Shown: one piece after another, positions 1 to 12,700 of the stretch | How the letters are laid out: each line of letters opens with the position of its first letter | Numbering within the stretch: the first letter of the stretch is position 1 | Origin: Anseranas semipalmata | Lineage: Eukaryota > Chordata > Aves > Anseriformes > Anseranatidae | Direction of reading: 5' to 3' | Assembly (NCBI GenBank): GCA_013399115.1 | Contig: VXAA01001502.1 | Span: forward strand, 101,372-165,371 | Length of the DNA: 64,000 bases | The notes under the pieces: generated by a model | What the model saw: only the letters and a program-made list of their open reading frames with translations | Database searches by the model: none | What the model was told of the DNA's origin: nothing | Made by a program: the position numbers and the translations under genes

Positions 1-240
1 TCTAATGAGCAGTACTGCGCTTTGCGCCCTGAAAATAGCTTGGAAAAAAGTTTCTGGAAAATACCAATTTAGATCACCGTTTTTGATGAATTTTAACCCC
101 TACGCCGTCCTATGAGAAATACATTTTCTCCACGCGAGAGGCTGATCCAGCCGTTCAGATTTTTTCACCAGTACTAGGTACACTGCAAGCTCTGCATTCT
201 GTCACTTGCAACTCAAGCTGATTTTTTCTGACAAGGACGC
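1..240. promoter_or_regulatory. CpG-bearing candidate conserved element at the left edge
   Basis: About nine CpG in 240 bp, the inverted gcgctttgcgc, and taatga cores. It stands out from the very AT-rich sequence that follows at 440-900. Confidence 0.3.
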
Positions 241-1894
241 TGGATGGTTTTTGTGCAGCCTAATATAGTTTCTGAACAACCTAAGGGTGATTTTCTACAT
301 CTGAAAACCAGGAAAATTCTACAGGGTTTCTCGATTACTGGCCTACATTTGCTATTCATAAAGCCAGTGTCAAAATGGAAATACTGAACATTTACAAAAG
401 ACATCTCACTTGAAAACGGCAGCTGTGAGAAAGAAAACTCCAAACATTAAAACCCTTATTTAAAATAAGGCTTGTATTTTTCAGGGTCTTATTTCTTTTT
501 TAAAAGGAGAATAAGGGAAGAAATTTTCCTAAAATTGAAATACTTTAAAAAGCCTAATTTTTACAGGTACTAATAGCAAAATCCTCAATATTATTGCAAA
601 AATATTTTTACACATTGAAGCCTTCTACCCCTGCCTCCAATTCAATGACATATAAAAATACTTATTTTGTTTTTGAGTTCAAAATATAATTATTATAGAT
701 AGGAAGAGCAGGCATATCAAAGGGTTGGCTATATATATTATTTTTAAAAAATTAAGGACAATTTATATCACTGTTATTTTACTGATTCTTCAACCATTTA
801 AATTTGCAGACAGCATAACAAAATTTCTAATGCAGTATTCATTAAATAATGCAACAATTTAATCAAACTTTTCCTGAGTAATGACAAAAACTTTCATCAT
901 CTGTAGTAAATAAATCATCTTAAAATATATTTGTACATGAAAATAATCCACACAGTTAAAACCATTAAAAATATCTATTTTTAGAATGTTAAATTAAGGT
1001 TGCCTAAACCTCAAAAGCTATGCTTTGGCATATAATTTTTATTAAGTAGTACTGAAAATTATTTTGCATACATTTTTACAGGAAAACAGGAAATAACTGC
1101 TAAAATGCACATTGTCTTAAAAGATCTCTTCACTACTGAGAAAAGGAGGATCAAATCGACAGAATTATGCTAGCATAAACAAATGCCACATCACAATTAT
1201 ACAGTTGGAAAAATAATTAGGCAAATTATTCTAGCTTTTGTTCAGAGTTTCTTTTTCATTCACCTTTTTCAGATGAGGAAATATGCACTATTTTCTTAGT
1301 AAAAAGATTTTTCTCTGATTTATTAATTACAGCCTGCATACACACAGTGGTGTCTCAACACCATCTTTGCTTCTTTTTCTATATATTCTGCTGTGGAAAA
1401 CACTGCCACATTCTCACATGTTTACAGCAGGTTTCGGATAAGCAGTTTACTTTCAACTGAAGGTTTCCATGGAACTACAGTAGTATCACAATAATAATAG
1501 CTGTAATTTATGCACACTCAGAGCACTGCTCTGGATTAGCTAAAACTGTTTGTTATTCACTGCTTGGGCTATGCATAACATCTAATCTGATCTTTTAAAA
1601 TTTAAATAGTTCTGCTGCAATAGCTTACAAAATCTTTGGGAAACAAACCGCAGGATTAAACACCATTACACATTTTGAAGATAAATCACTTGAAAGGCTA
1701 CATGCCTTTTAACCAAGATTAGTTTCATATTTTACATGCCCTATATATCCACATTCATTTCTTTAAATGCATAGCTGCCTTAACCAAAAGCTGCAAAACG
1801 GTACATTATTTTTAGACAAAGTTTATATAGCGCATCATTTGGCAGTTTATTCACCTTAATATAATATATGTTTTTCCATGTTCTCTACTTAAAA

Positions 1895-2100
1895 CTTGGC
1901 AGATCAGAAGTATTGATTTCATGACAAGTTCAGCTCACTGGTCAGATGATTGCCAAGCCTCCTCTGCATGTGAATTCCCCAAAGCCTGCCTGTTGAGATG
2001 TACATCTGATTGAGCCATGCCTCAGTAATACGGCTTGACAACATGCAAGGAGTTGCCATGTTTCCTTTGCAGCCTTAATGCACTTTACGGAAAATCTTCC
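1895..2100. promoter_or_regulatory. Candidate conserved noncoding element next to exon 8
   Basis: Balanced composition, with catgacaagttcagctcact and catctgattgagccatgcct; contains MEIS/PBX-like tgacaag and tgattgag cores. Within 160 bp of the exon 8 donor. Confidence 0.25.
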
Positions 2101-2258
2101 TAACTCAAGATTGGTTAGCAAGGAGAAACATTTAAGAGGTATATTCTAAAATGAAATCAAATGCTACTTTATAGCAGATACCCAATTGGAGGGTAAGCCG
2201 CTAAGTGCCCTAGAAACACTCAGGGCGGACTTTTTGCATTGCTAAAGATGGAACTTAC

Positions 2259-2367
2259 CGTGGTAATCCTTGTATAATGGATTGGTTTCTCTCTCAGAGC
2301 CAATAAATGATTCAAGACCAACTACCACATCTGACAAGTTTGTTACACGTTCCATAATTGCTTTATT
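2259..2367 (-). CDS. ELP4: ELP4 coding exon 8 (109 nt)
   Basis: Encodes 36 codons plus one base: [20 protein letters not shown], then [16 protein letters not shown]. This stretch is nearly identical to mammalian ELP4, the most conserved part of the gene seen here. The acceptor is gtgtcttacag and the donor cg/gtaagt. It starts in phase 0 directly after the HLVQ codons of the 16705-16893 exon. The split last glycine codon must be completed by the next exon, which lies beyond the left edge of the window. Confidence 0.97.
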
Positions 2368-4554
2368 CTGTAAGACACGGAAACAAAATACACATCGTAT
2401 GTGATGAAAAAGGTAATTAATGTTCATGGAGTAAGCCTTGGTCTTCTCAATGACAAACTGTGGGAAAAAATAGGTCATCAATACCTAGAAATTACATGGA
2501 GGGCTTTTTTATTTTATTAAAAAAAAAAAAGGCTGGAAATTTATGTCTAAAGGAAAACACATTTGACACAAAGAAACCATAGAAGAGCTAACTTTACACT
2601 AAATCCATCTTTTCTTAATCTTTGTAAGATAAGCATTAGTTCACTTTGGAGATATTTACAAGCTATGTGGCAGCTAAGCACCACGCATTGACTTGTATTA
2701 TGAGTCAGATGCCCAGCTTTTGTTTGTGTTCTGAAAACCTTGTTTCTTAAAACACTTAGACATATCACCTCTAATGTTTTGAGTATGCACAACCCACATG
2801 ATTACTCATTTTGGTCATCAGTCAAACAGATGGATTAAAAAGTAAAAACAAAGCATTTTCTCCAGTATTTCTTTCTAAAAGTTCCTCTCTACACAACACC
2901 TGAACCTAAAGCTTCAAGCTGCATTACGATTTCTCAATATATTTGTGATTTATAAGTGCTTTGATAATGTCATGATTTAATAAGCAAAAAGAAAAAGAGA
3001 CAAATCTGTGCTTAAAAGCAAAATACTTCTTTAAGATACGAAACAGTCATCTTAAAACTGCCAGGACAGCTGGTATATTCTTCTTCCTGATGGCTGTAGA
3101 TGCTATGCCCAGCATACCTCCAGGGGTATCAAGTCCAATGACCTCAAAATACACCCATGCCAAGTAGGAAGAATTAGCTCTGTAGCTCCAAGTTAGAATT
3201 TTGTATTTTTTATTAATCTTAAAGCCCTTTCTGAGCTTCCATTATTAAACTATGTGACTGACACTTAGTACAAAAGGTCAATTTAAATACTGGTAAACTA
3301 TTTGAAAATAACAATTTGTACAGTAGCTGGGACCAGAGAGAAAGGGAACATCCCCAGCTAAGTTAGTAAAGTCTGCACATTACACTGACATACTGGTTTA
3401 TTAGAATAGTGAATGCACTACCAGCTTTCATGAGCCCACATTTCAACAATTTAGCTCATCTCCTAGCCACAGAGAAGCCCCTGAGGCAGATGTGGAAGGT
3501 GACCATTTCTTACTCCCATCAAAGAGGATCTGAACTCCGTTTTTAGACTATTACACAAAGTAACTGTGGCCTGTCCTGCACAGCCCAATCTGCTCAGGGT
3601 ACGAGGCCTAAAGCCACCAATCCCCTGGTACCTCCATACCCCCTCCCTTCCCCACCTTATGGGCCAGATGGCATTAAATCCTGTGGACTGGTCTCTTTTC
3701 AAAGCTGCTACTTGTGCACAGGCCAAAATGGCCTATCCCCATGGAATCGGAGAACTTCAATTTTACCTGCAAAGTCTAATGATGGATAATGATAAAATAA
3801 TGTTATACCAAAGAATTTCCTTTCTAAGCAATAACATAAGTGAATTGAGGTAAAAGAATGTTGCCTCCACATCAAACCTTAAACTTCATTATCGTTTGCC
3901 CTAATTATATCCACGACTGAAATATTAAAGCTGACTTGCAAATTATTTCCTCTGCTAGGAAGAGAGAGACAGCACACTGTATTTTAAAGCAAACTCTTGG
4001 CCACACTATTCTATAGGGGTAATCACATAAAGATGCTATAAATCTGAAGTAGCCAGTGATCTCGGCAAATCCACAGACTGGGAATTACCTTATTTTGCCA
4101 GTTCTTCAGCAGGTTCCTGGATGTTAATTGCATAAGCAAGAAACACTAAACTGTTATATAAATAAATAGGTAAATACTGATGATTTTTGAAAGCTAACTT
4201 GAACTCTTAGTATAGAAACAAATATTAGACCATTTGGAAAAAAGTTTGCTGTCCATTAATCTTTTTGCTTGCTGGTTTTGACAAACAATGGCTACAAAAG
4301 CTGTGGAGAGAAAGATGCTTAACCATCAGCTAGGTACTCTCACCATTAGAAGTCCTGTAAATCATAAGAACAGAGTCTTTCCTAGTCAGTCCTAGTTCTG
4401 GAAAGATTAAAGTGAGGGATAGCAATTCAATATTTACCTAATGATACAGAGGTAATGATTCAGTATGTTGCTTTCAGCTCTTCTGAATAGGTTTGCTTTC
4501 TTAAAATGTAGTCTGTTTGCCTATGTTGATTTTGTTTTTGTTTTTAAAGTGTGT

Positions 4555-4795
4555 CAAAATACTCCCTGGGCTTAATGCAGCGTATCTTGGGAAATATTTT
4601 CCACAATGAATTGCCACAACAAATAGACATTTGCTTATGTGGCATTGTTGTCACAGATCTGTATCTATCACGTATTTTCTAGTTTGCAGCATTCAGCACA
4701 TTAATGTCCAATCAAAGCTGACGTCAGCACCCAGATAGTTGTGATGTATGGCATACTGACATAAACACACAAATCATGTTGCCCCATCTGGGCTT
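4555..4795. promoter_or_regulatory. Candidate conserved noncoding element (intron 7)
   Basis: Balanced composition and dense recognisable sites (MARE/CRE, TCF-type, taatg homeodomain cores) within AT-rich intron. It looks like vertebrate enhancer sequence; conservation is not tested. Confidence 0.4.
4716..4729. promoter_or_regulatory. Candidate MAF recognition element (C-MARE) with CRE core
   Basis: agctgacgtcagca matches the established C-MARE consensus TGCTGACGTCAGCA at 13 of 14 positions and contains the palindromic CRE tgacgtca. Directly left, atcaaag (4711-4717) is a TCF/LEF-type core. Large MAF proteins act with PAX6 in chick lens, so the position inside a PAX6-linked intron is suggestive. 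Binding is inferred only. Confidence 0.5.
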
Positions 4796-7700
4796 GAAAA
4801 CTTAACAGAGCTCCAGATCTTCCTCCAGCCCCATACAAATCTACCTCCTGCTTCTGGCATAAACTTGGCAGCTCTGGAGATGAGCCAGGACATGGTTAGG
4901 AGGGAAGCCAGGAATGGGGGGATTCAGGGAAAGAGTTTGTTGGCAGCTAGAAGAGGTATTGTTTTAAATAACATTAAAAAATAAATTAAAGAAAAAAAAA
5001 AACAAAACAAACACAACCAACCCAGTCCTGGAAAGTTTTCAGTCTTGCTAGACGTACTGCAGTTTTCTAAATTAGTTAGTTCAGCCAAAATATAATTATT
5101 CTAGCAACATGGTAGCAACCCTGTTGTGCAGGCTGGGCTGGGTTTATTCTATATCTTACTTAGTGTTCACTGTTTTAGACAGAAATTTTCTTTTAAGCTC
5201 AAACTTGTAATATCTGAGCTCAAATGAAGTGCACTTTCAAAACACTGTTGGAAGAAAATCCATTTAGCTACTTGGATATGTAAATGGGAACTGTACATAC
5301 ATCTTTAAGCAGCTTTTAGGGAAAGGCACTTATGGAAAAAGATTTGCTTTGTTCTACTAATTTATTTGCAGAATCTACAGAGCTTTGAGTAATTATTTGT
5401 GCATGTTTAAAAATACTTATTTACAAATAAAGCAGTCTATAATGTATTATCTTCTGTGTCTGAGCGTAAAGCATGGTATTCTACCAACACAAATATATAT
5501 AGAACCTGTATGCCCAAACTTACATACTGAAATTAATACTATGTATTTCTTCTGGATAGAGTTCTTAATGAATGTCAATGTTATCATTACTACTATTTAT
5601 CAAATCAACTTTGGTTCAGCTGGATTCCATATTAGAAAAAAAATCTCTTTGCTTTTTCTGATTTGCTCTAATTTCTAGTTGTCTTCTCATTTCCAGTTGA
5701 AATTTTTCTAAAACTGAGAGATATGTCCTCCCATTTTTATTTTGTCAGATTCTAAAGAAACTAAAAACATCACAAATTTTATGTAATAGAAACATTTAAA
5801 TTCTCAGTCCTTGCACTACATTAAGTAAACGAAAGTCAAAGAATGGAAAATTTTCTTAGAACAGGTTCAACTTTTCTACACAGCAAATACAAACAATCTC
5901 AAAATTTAAAAGAAAAATAAGAGACTCACGTTACAGATCTACAATGAAATCCGACTAGCACCTGTTAAGCTCTTGAGTCACACAGATTTCATATATTTGC
6001 ATTTGTATTCTCATCAATACATTAATGAATAGACTTTTAATATCGATTTATTTATTGAATTGAAAATTAGGTATTTTAAGACTGCCTTTTTTCAAACAGA
6101 CATCAGGTCTATATTTTAGTAGTGAAACTATATTTAACTTCTGTACCTTTACATTCTGGTAAGCTAATCCCATCACTGAATTTATTTAAAAATATTTAAT
6201 TAAAAGTTTGAATCCTAAAATGGGTTTCATTACCTAAAAAAAAAAAAAAAACACAAACAACTGCTAGCACTGGGACAAAAAAAAAAAAACAAAAAAAGAA
6301 AAAAACAAAAACCCACAACATTTAGATAGTGAATTGCATACATTACATACAACAGCACAGAATTCAAAAATGAATTCTGACACTCCCCCTCCATTGTAAT
6401 TAAAACTGTAATTGTTGTTACCAACAGGTAAGTCCAGTAATCCTGACACTTCGTTTGAAGGATCTCAATAATAAACATCAAGTGTGCACATTTATGCAAA
6501 GTGATATCAACCTTATGAACTTAAAGCAAATTTTGGTATGTTGAGTTTTCAAAACAGACTCAAAAATTGGTTGTGCTTTTTTTGTCTCTGTTACACTCTC
6601 TCGTAACACTGAAGTAAGCTTAGTGCTGTAACATATGCAACCACATTGGACTACAATGAAACTGGCTGAATATTCAATAGATGAAATAATTCTTGATATT
6701 TTCCGAGATTATCATACAATAAAGTGGTAATGACTTCACAATATACAAATATTTACCACTAGTCATTACTACTTAATCTCCAAAGGATTTTAAATTGAAA
6801 AGATAAATTATTAATATTAAGAGGCATGGCTTATATATTTATCACCATTTGTTAATAATTACTACTACTAAAATCACAGAATTACCCATATGTTTTATCT
6901 TGGTAAAAGAAGTTAGGTATTAAGCCATTGCACTAGTTTTATAGAGAGATACAGTTTGTGTGCTTTTTCATAATTCACAAATTCTGAAAGTAGAAGATTA
7001 ATAAATGCTCTGGCAAAAACTGTTCTATCAGCAACTAACAAAGTCTGTAAAGTCTAAAATTCCAACTTTGAACTTAAGCTACAAAACTAATGTTTGCTCA
7101 GACCACTGAATACAAGATGAGCAACAGTAGTTCCACTAAGAAATTTTGTTTTGTAGAAAACTGTATGCAAGTGTGATGTATTTGCTGGAAGATGGACAAC
7201 CCAGAAATATACTTCAAGCATTTTCTACAAACTTCTAACACTTTCAGTGATGAGAAGTCCACATTTAAGGCTTCTAACAGAATCTTCTTTTACCTTTGAA
7301 GAACCTTACTGACCGGAATAGAACTTATGCATAAATACTGTTCACAAGGACGAAATCACAGAAGCATTGATTTTGATTTGTTTATATGTACATTATATTC
7401 ATTTAGCAAATTTCAAACAATGAATAGTTATCTTTGATTAATTTTATACAAGTTACAGAAGCAAAGAAAGGACACGTAGCAAAGACAAGAGGAGGTAATT
7501 AGACACAACATACTGGCAAAAATGGGAAGGGAGTGACAAAGCATCTGTTGGCCAATATGTTACATGACGCATTAATTCCAGATTTTGGTTGTTCTTTTAA
7601 AGTTGCTTTTAATAATGTTTGTGTTGATAGTCTCTATCGTAGTCTTTCAAATGTGAAACTAGTTAGAACTAGCATTTTTGTATCTTGAAAATGAAAAACA

Positions 7701-8164
7701 TTTCAGCCATGGTTACCTTCTCTCACACCTGAAGCACTGCCATTACTATGGGAACTCTGCAATGATTATTATCAAACACATCAGATGAAGGTGGATGACA
7801 CAGTAGCCGATTAAAAAAATTCTGGCTAAATTTTCAAAAAAAATGATCAGTCGTAAAATCAAAACTAAGTATCACACACTAAAAAAATATCTTTGGATCT
7901 TCACTGAAGATGGATGACCTGGACTTGTCTATTATTTTAGCTAAAAAAGAATTAAATGCCAGCAAACCTTGGCACCCCAGATAAAATATATGTCTGTTAT
8001 GCCATTGGAGTGAAGACCTGAGAGCTTCTTTACAATGATGTCAAGGGCCAACAGTGAAATGAGTGATGACCCAATACAGATGAAACGAGCAAGTCAGTAA
8101 CAGTTGCTGTTGAGGCCTCCAAAATGAAAAGTGAGAACAAAGACCACACAGTTTAAATAAAATT

Positions 8165-8375
8165 ATCCATCTGTTGATCTCCAAGTGCTTTACAAAAACA
8201 ACAACAACAACAACAACAACAAAAACCAGCAAGTGCTGCATTCCTCATTTACAAGTAATGTAACAAGCACAAAGATGCCACGTGACTTGTCCGGAGTCAC
8301 AAGCCAGTCAACAGAGAGCTGGGAATTGAACTCAACTCTTTTGCTGAAGCCCTGTCTACCCCTATCTATTTGAGG
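8165..8375 (+). mobile_element. L3/CR1-like ancient LINE fragment
   Basis: The order ccaagtgctttacaaa, then cctcatttacaa, cacgtgacttgtccggagtc, acaagccagtcaacagagag and ctgggaattgaactcaactc follows the 3' part of old amniote L3/CR1 elements (gtgactTGcccaaggtcacacagccagtca, gagctgggattgaaccca). The element is split by an AAC microsatellite. It is shared-ancestry debris rather than a recent insertion. Confidence 0.7.
8196..8223. repeat. (AAC)n microsatellite
   Basis: About nine perfect AAC units, followed by an A-rich tail, inside the L3/CR1-like fragment. It accounts for the runs of asparagine or valine in the open frames here. Confidence 0.98.
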
Positions 8376-9442
8376 CTTGGTTTAGGAGGCTGTAACTATG
8401 GCTTTGTGCCACGAAAATATTTAGTGGTATAGTGAAGATATAGGAGTCAAAGCCCAGAAAGCTGGGTGCTGAAAATCTAGCCACTATCTGACAGAAAGAT
8501 GTGACAGAGGTATGGGGTATTACCAGGTGACACTTTTTGAGCTGAATCCCTGTTCAGGGCTTTTCTCTTCTGACTCCTGTTTCCTCAGAATTCACGATCT
8601 GAAAGCACAGGCTGCAGGTGACTATGAATGGTTCTGGGGAATAGGGCTCTTACTTGAGTCCTACAAGGTGGGTAAATGAAATAAGCCCAACTGAGCCCTC
8701 CTGCTTTCTTCTCCAGTGAAGGGTGAGGAGCTGGGAAGAAATTAGTACATGATTTCGGCTGAGATGAGCCCAGCACCTCCCTGGAACACTATTTGGTCCT
8801 TACTAATGAGTTTGTCTTGTTGGTATAAAAGCACATACATAGAAAACTCTATGTTATTAATTGTCTTTAATAGCTCAAAAATGAAATGACCACTTGAACC
8901 AATTTGTTTACAAAATTAAACACTTAAAAATATTCAATGCTACCAGTTTGTCATAGTGTAGTAGATACAGATGCAAAAGTTGACAGAAAGAATGAGAGTC
9001 ACATTATCAAATCTATAACAAAACTGCTGAAATGAACATATTTAAGACTAACTGGCTTAACTAAAATCCTAAGACTCCACTAGGAATTATTCATGATAAA
9101 AGAAAAGATTTAGGAGTGCCTTCTGTTGTCATTCTGCCTGAAAAAAATCACTGCAGTTTGCTTATCAATTCAGGCTAACTATTGCTGCAACTTAAATTCT
9201 TTAAACAGTCAATCACCTTTTATGTACAGGTGACCAAAAGGATCCTCCACTATTTATTTCAATTAATTGTACACAAATATCAACAGGAACATCTAGCTTA
9301 CATTTCTAGTCGAGCGCAAGGTTCCGAAATATAAAATCATTTAAAAAACTAATCCCTTATTCAGTATAAAATTATAGGTTGTCATCAGGAGCAGGCTGGC
9401 AAAGCTAGGTCCAGATGGGAAACTGGCTGGGCAATAAGAAGA

Positions 9443-9478
9443 GGTAGGGTGGAAATGATGGGTAGGCTGGAAATGATG
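9443..9478. repeat. Tandem duplication, 18-bp unit x2
   Basis: Two adjacent copies of ggtaggNtggaaatgatg with one mismatch. Confidence 0.95.
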
Positions 9479-9503
9479 GGAACCTAAGGAAAGACCTGAC
9501 TGC

Positions 9504-9515
9504 TCCCTCTGCTGG
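9504..9515. promoter_or_regulatory. CTCF-like core
   Basis: tccctctgctgg fits the CTCF core GCCMYCTRSTGG at 11 of 12 positions. A single short motif, so it may be chance. Confidence 0.3.
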
Positions 9516-12089
9516 CAAGGCCCTCACCTGCTTTAATTTTTAACTAATGAGCAGGCATTTCTTTAATTATTTAGAATCTAGCCAATAAATAATGCAGAAT
9601 GTTCCTTCCTCAGTCTGTTGCTCTGTGTTTGCACAATTTTGAACTTATGGTGCCCTATTTCACTAGAATAATTTGTCATAGAATTAAGGCTCAGGTGGAT
9701 ATCTAACAGCGGACTTAACGGTTTTGTACCACAACCGTTCACAAAATGAAAGGCAAAATTAAGCTATTTAACCCTCAAAATATCCTATTTTACAATGTAT
9801 ACATATTTCATATTTAATTTATATATTTCATGCTATTATGACAAATTGATCATCAGATCAGACTACAAGAAGAACCCTTTTTTTTGTAGAAAGAAAATAA
9901 TTTAAAAAGAAACATTCTACAACAGAAACATACAAAACTGTACATCAAACCAAAAAATGCTGTTCTTCCATGAGTAAAATTCATGACCAGGGAATTAAGA
10001 GATAATGTTTGTATTGAAACTTAATTGAAGTATGAAGGTGAGTCATTCATTACTTGATTTGTGATATAAATTAATAGCTGCAGTAAGAACATTTAGAAAA
10101 AATCTGTTCTAGGATTTTGGCCTACAACCAGAAGCTCCCAGAACAGGAGGGATCAGCTTTTTTTGCCCACTGTTCTCATCTGAATCCTGGCTGAAAAGCT
10201 ACTCCAGCTCCCAGCTTTCCAGAAGGCTCCATCCCAGGAATCCTCGCCTGCCATTTGGTTTGCTGATTTTAATCTCACAGGACTTTCTTACAGTGGCTCC
10301 ACTATGCTGAACTGGCACTTGCTCCTAGAAGTGAGTTATTATTAAACTTGTAGGTCAATTGTGGCACTAACAACTCTTTGGAAGCTTTCAGCCACGGTGT
10401 ACAATTTGCTGGTCTAATTAAATATTAATTCTAAGTGTTACATTCTGTGGCTAAGAGCTTTTATTTTCCATCATCAGTCTGGAAGAGAAAGAGGTTACAA
10501 GGCTAATTTAATCTTTTTTTTTTTTTTTTCCCTAGCATTAAAGCTTAACTACACAGGCACAAAAACATCATTAAAGATGCAGTATTCCTTTTTATTATGA
10601 TTATATTGTAATTAATAGAGCAGGTATATATATAAAAAAAAAATAAAATTAGATTCTGAAATTTCAGGGTTTTTAAACAACACCAAAAGTTCATATATAA
10701 ATGTTTCTAAGCAAATGCTGCACAGAAATTCAATATTCAGTTATTTGAAAACCATTTAAGATGGAAAATACTTATGCAAGAATTTAGATGTGTAACACAC
10801 TATTGTATTATTGTGTGAATTATTGTTCTTTGTGCTGAAATACAAGAGATAAAACCACTATTTAATGCAACATTCACAGGGAATTTTTTTCAAGAACTTG
10901 TAGTTCTACTTATGTGAAAAAACTAGTGTTGCTTCAGAAAAACAATACTACCTCCATTTCCCAACAGAGTTACTTGCTTAAAGCAGATAACTACTTTGTC
11001 CTGCATTATTTAAAGTCACTCTTCTAATCTTTACTTATCACTGTCCAAATGGGCTCAATACATGAGCCTCTTCCCTTCTGCTTCCATAACAGTTGTGTCC
11101 ATGTCTGGACACTGGGCATTATATTAACTACTTAGTCCAGTAGCCAAAAGATTCCATATGCTTGAACAGATGACTATCTCCATACTGTGATGGGATATTT
11201 AACTGTTTAGATCTAATATTGCAGTTGAAAGATTTAGTTCTAAATCTTACCTCATTTTTTAAAGTTTTCATATGTGTATTTTCAGATTATGCGGATAAAA
11301 TGTAAAATAAGATATTGCAATCTTGCATATACTCATTAACTTTTAAAGTTTAACACATTCATTTTGGAAGAATGATTTTTTTGATTAAAAAACTATGTTG
11401 ATGATGACAGTGATAAGAATGTGTATACTGTGTCCTTCTAAAAAGTAAAATTTATTGAAATGAGAAGGCTGCTCTAGGCATGCAATTTTAACACATGTGA
11501 CTATCCTTCATCATAATACAGATATGCAAATTAAAAGACAATTAACATGGGTGCTAAAACATGCTTCAGATGAACATTGTATTTGTTTTTGAAATGGGTA
11601 GTTACCAAATCAGTAGTGGCAGAGCCAGGATACAGCCTGTTGGCAATCATAAACTTATTTTATGAAATAACAAAATATGTCTATTTCTTCTGCAACTCAA
11701 GGAGCAACTACTATCAACAATAACAGAAATTGAAAACAAAATAATTTACTGTCACACAATGTACATTTTCAATTGTATTTAATAATTCTCTGAGCTTGCT
11801 ACTAGATTATAATATTTAAGATGCTTTTATGAATGTCTAGAATATCCAAAACAGAATAGTCACACCTGAAAACTACGTCGATAACCCAAGAATACCTGTC
11901 ATATACTCATGACTCTCAATATTTCTTTGTATAAATATTAAACTCTATTTCTCATATACAATTGTGTATACCACATTGAAAAGCCGGTAAAAAAAAAACA
12001 GTATAGTAAACTCTAAAGACCATTTCATCTCCATAGTTTCTATTTTGCGGAGGATTTCAAAAGCTTACTTAACTGTGATACAGAAAGTA

Positions 12090-12700
12090 CATGACATTTG
12101 ATCTTGATACAAGTTTGTGTTTAATGGCTACATCATCAAGTACATTTGAAGGTTATTCAGCATTTTACACTTGTGAACTCTCAGAAGTTAGAGTTCTTAG
12201 GCATGAAATCACTCTTGGCTCTTGTCATAGGAATAAAGATTTCAAACTGGGAAATTCACAAGCTACAGGAATTCACATCTTATAATCCTATATTTGCAAT
12301 GGATTCTAAAGCACTCTATTGCTTGACTTCGAGTTTAGCTGCTAGATTACTCAGTGCGAACAGAAAAGGCTATGAATGTGAAAAGGTTTGTTTCTGATTT
12401 TTTATACACTGAAACATGCAGTAATTTATGCACTTCAGTTAATTCAAAGCATCAAAACATTAATATTGCAGGAAATTAATTTTTTAACATACTGCATGAA
12501 ATAATGAAAATACCTTGCTAAACAGAACTTCAGACTCTGAGGACAGGTTCTGTAACAAGACTTATTCACACTGACTTTTCATTAGTCAATTAATTTCCCT
12601 TGGTACATGCTGACTAATATGGTGGTTAGTCCTCACCAGTAATATAGCTTCATGTTCAAAATAAAGAATGGCTTCAATGAAAGCGCTACGCTTCTTCCAA
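12090..12700. promoter_or_regulatory. Candidate conserved noncoding blocks (intron 7)
   Basis: Two stretches, 12090-12400 and 12540-12700, less repetitive than the surroundings; the second has tcattagtcaattaatttcc, rich in homeodomain cores. The first is open in two plus frames (64 and 83 codons) with no recognisable product. Confidence 0.25.

Larger units (their letters stand above)
1..2258 (-). other. ELP4: ELP4 intron 8, partial
   Basis: Starts at the gtaagt donor after exon 8 and runs off the left edge. No coding sequence for the next ELP4 block (expected to begin LIHIRQIPRLN in mammals) was seen. Two stretches look more constrained than the surrounding AT-rich DNA: 1-240 (unusually CpG-rich) and 1895-2100. 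The rest is plain AT-rich intron. Confidence 0.85.

Noticed and set aside
1..2258. ELP4 exon 9 (IHIRQIPRLNNL-type block)
   Set aside because: Minus strand read through without finding it; it lies beyond the left edge.
3463..3853. Frames open on both strands in a GC-richer segment
   Set aside because: No recognisable protein or repeat; overlapping frames on opposite strands point to composition, not coding.
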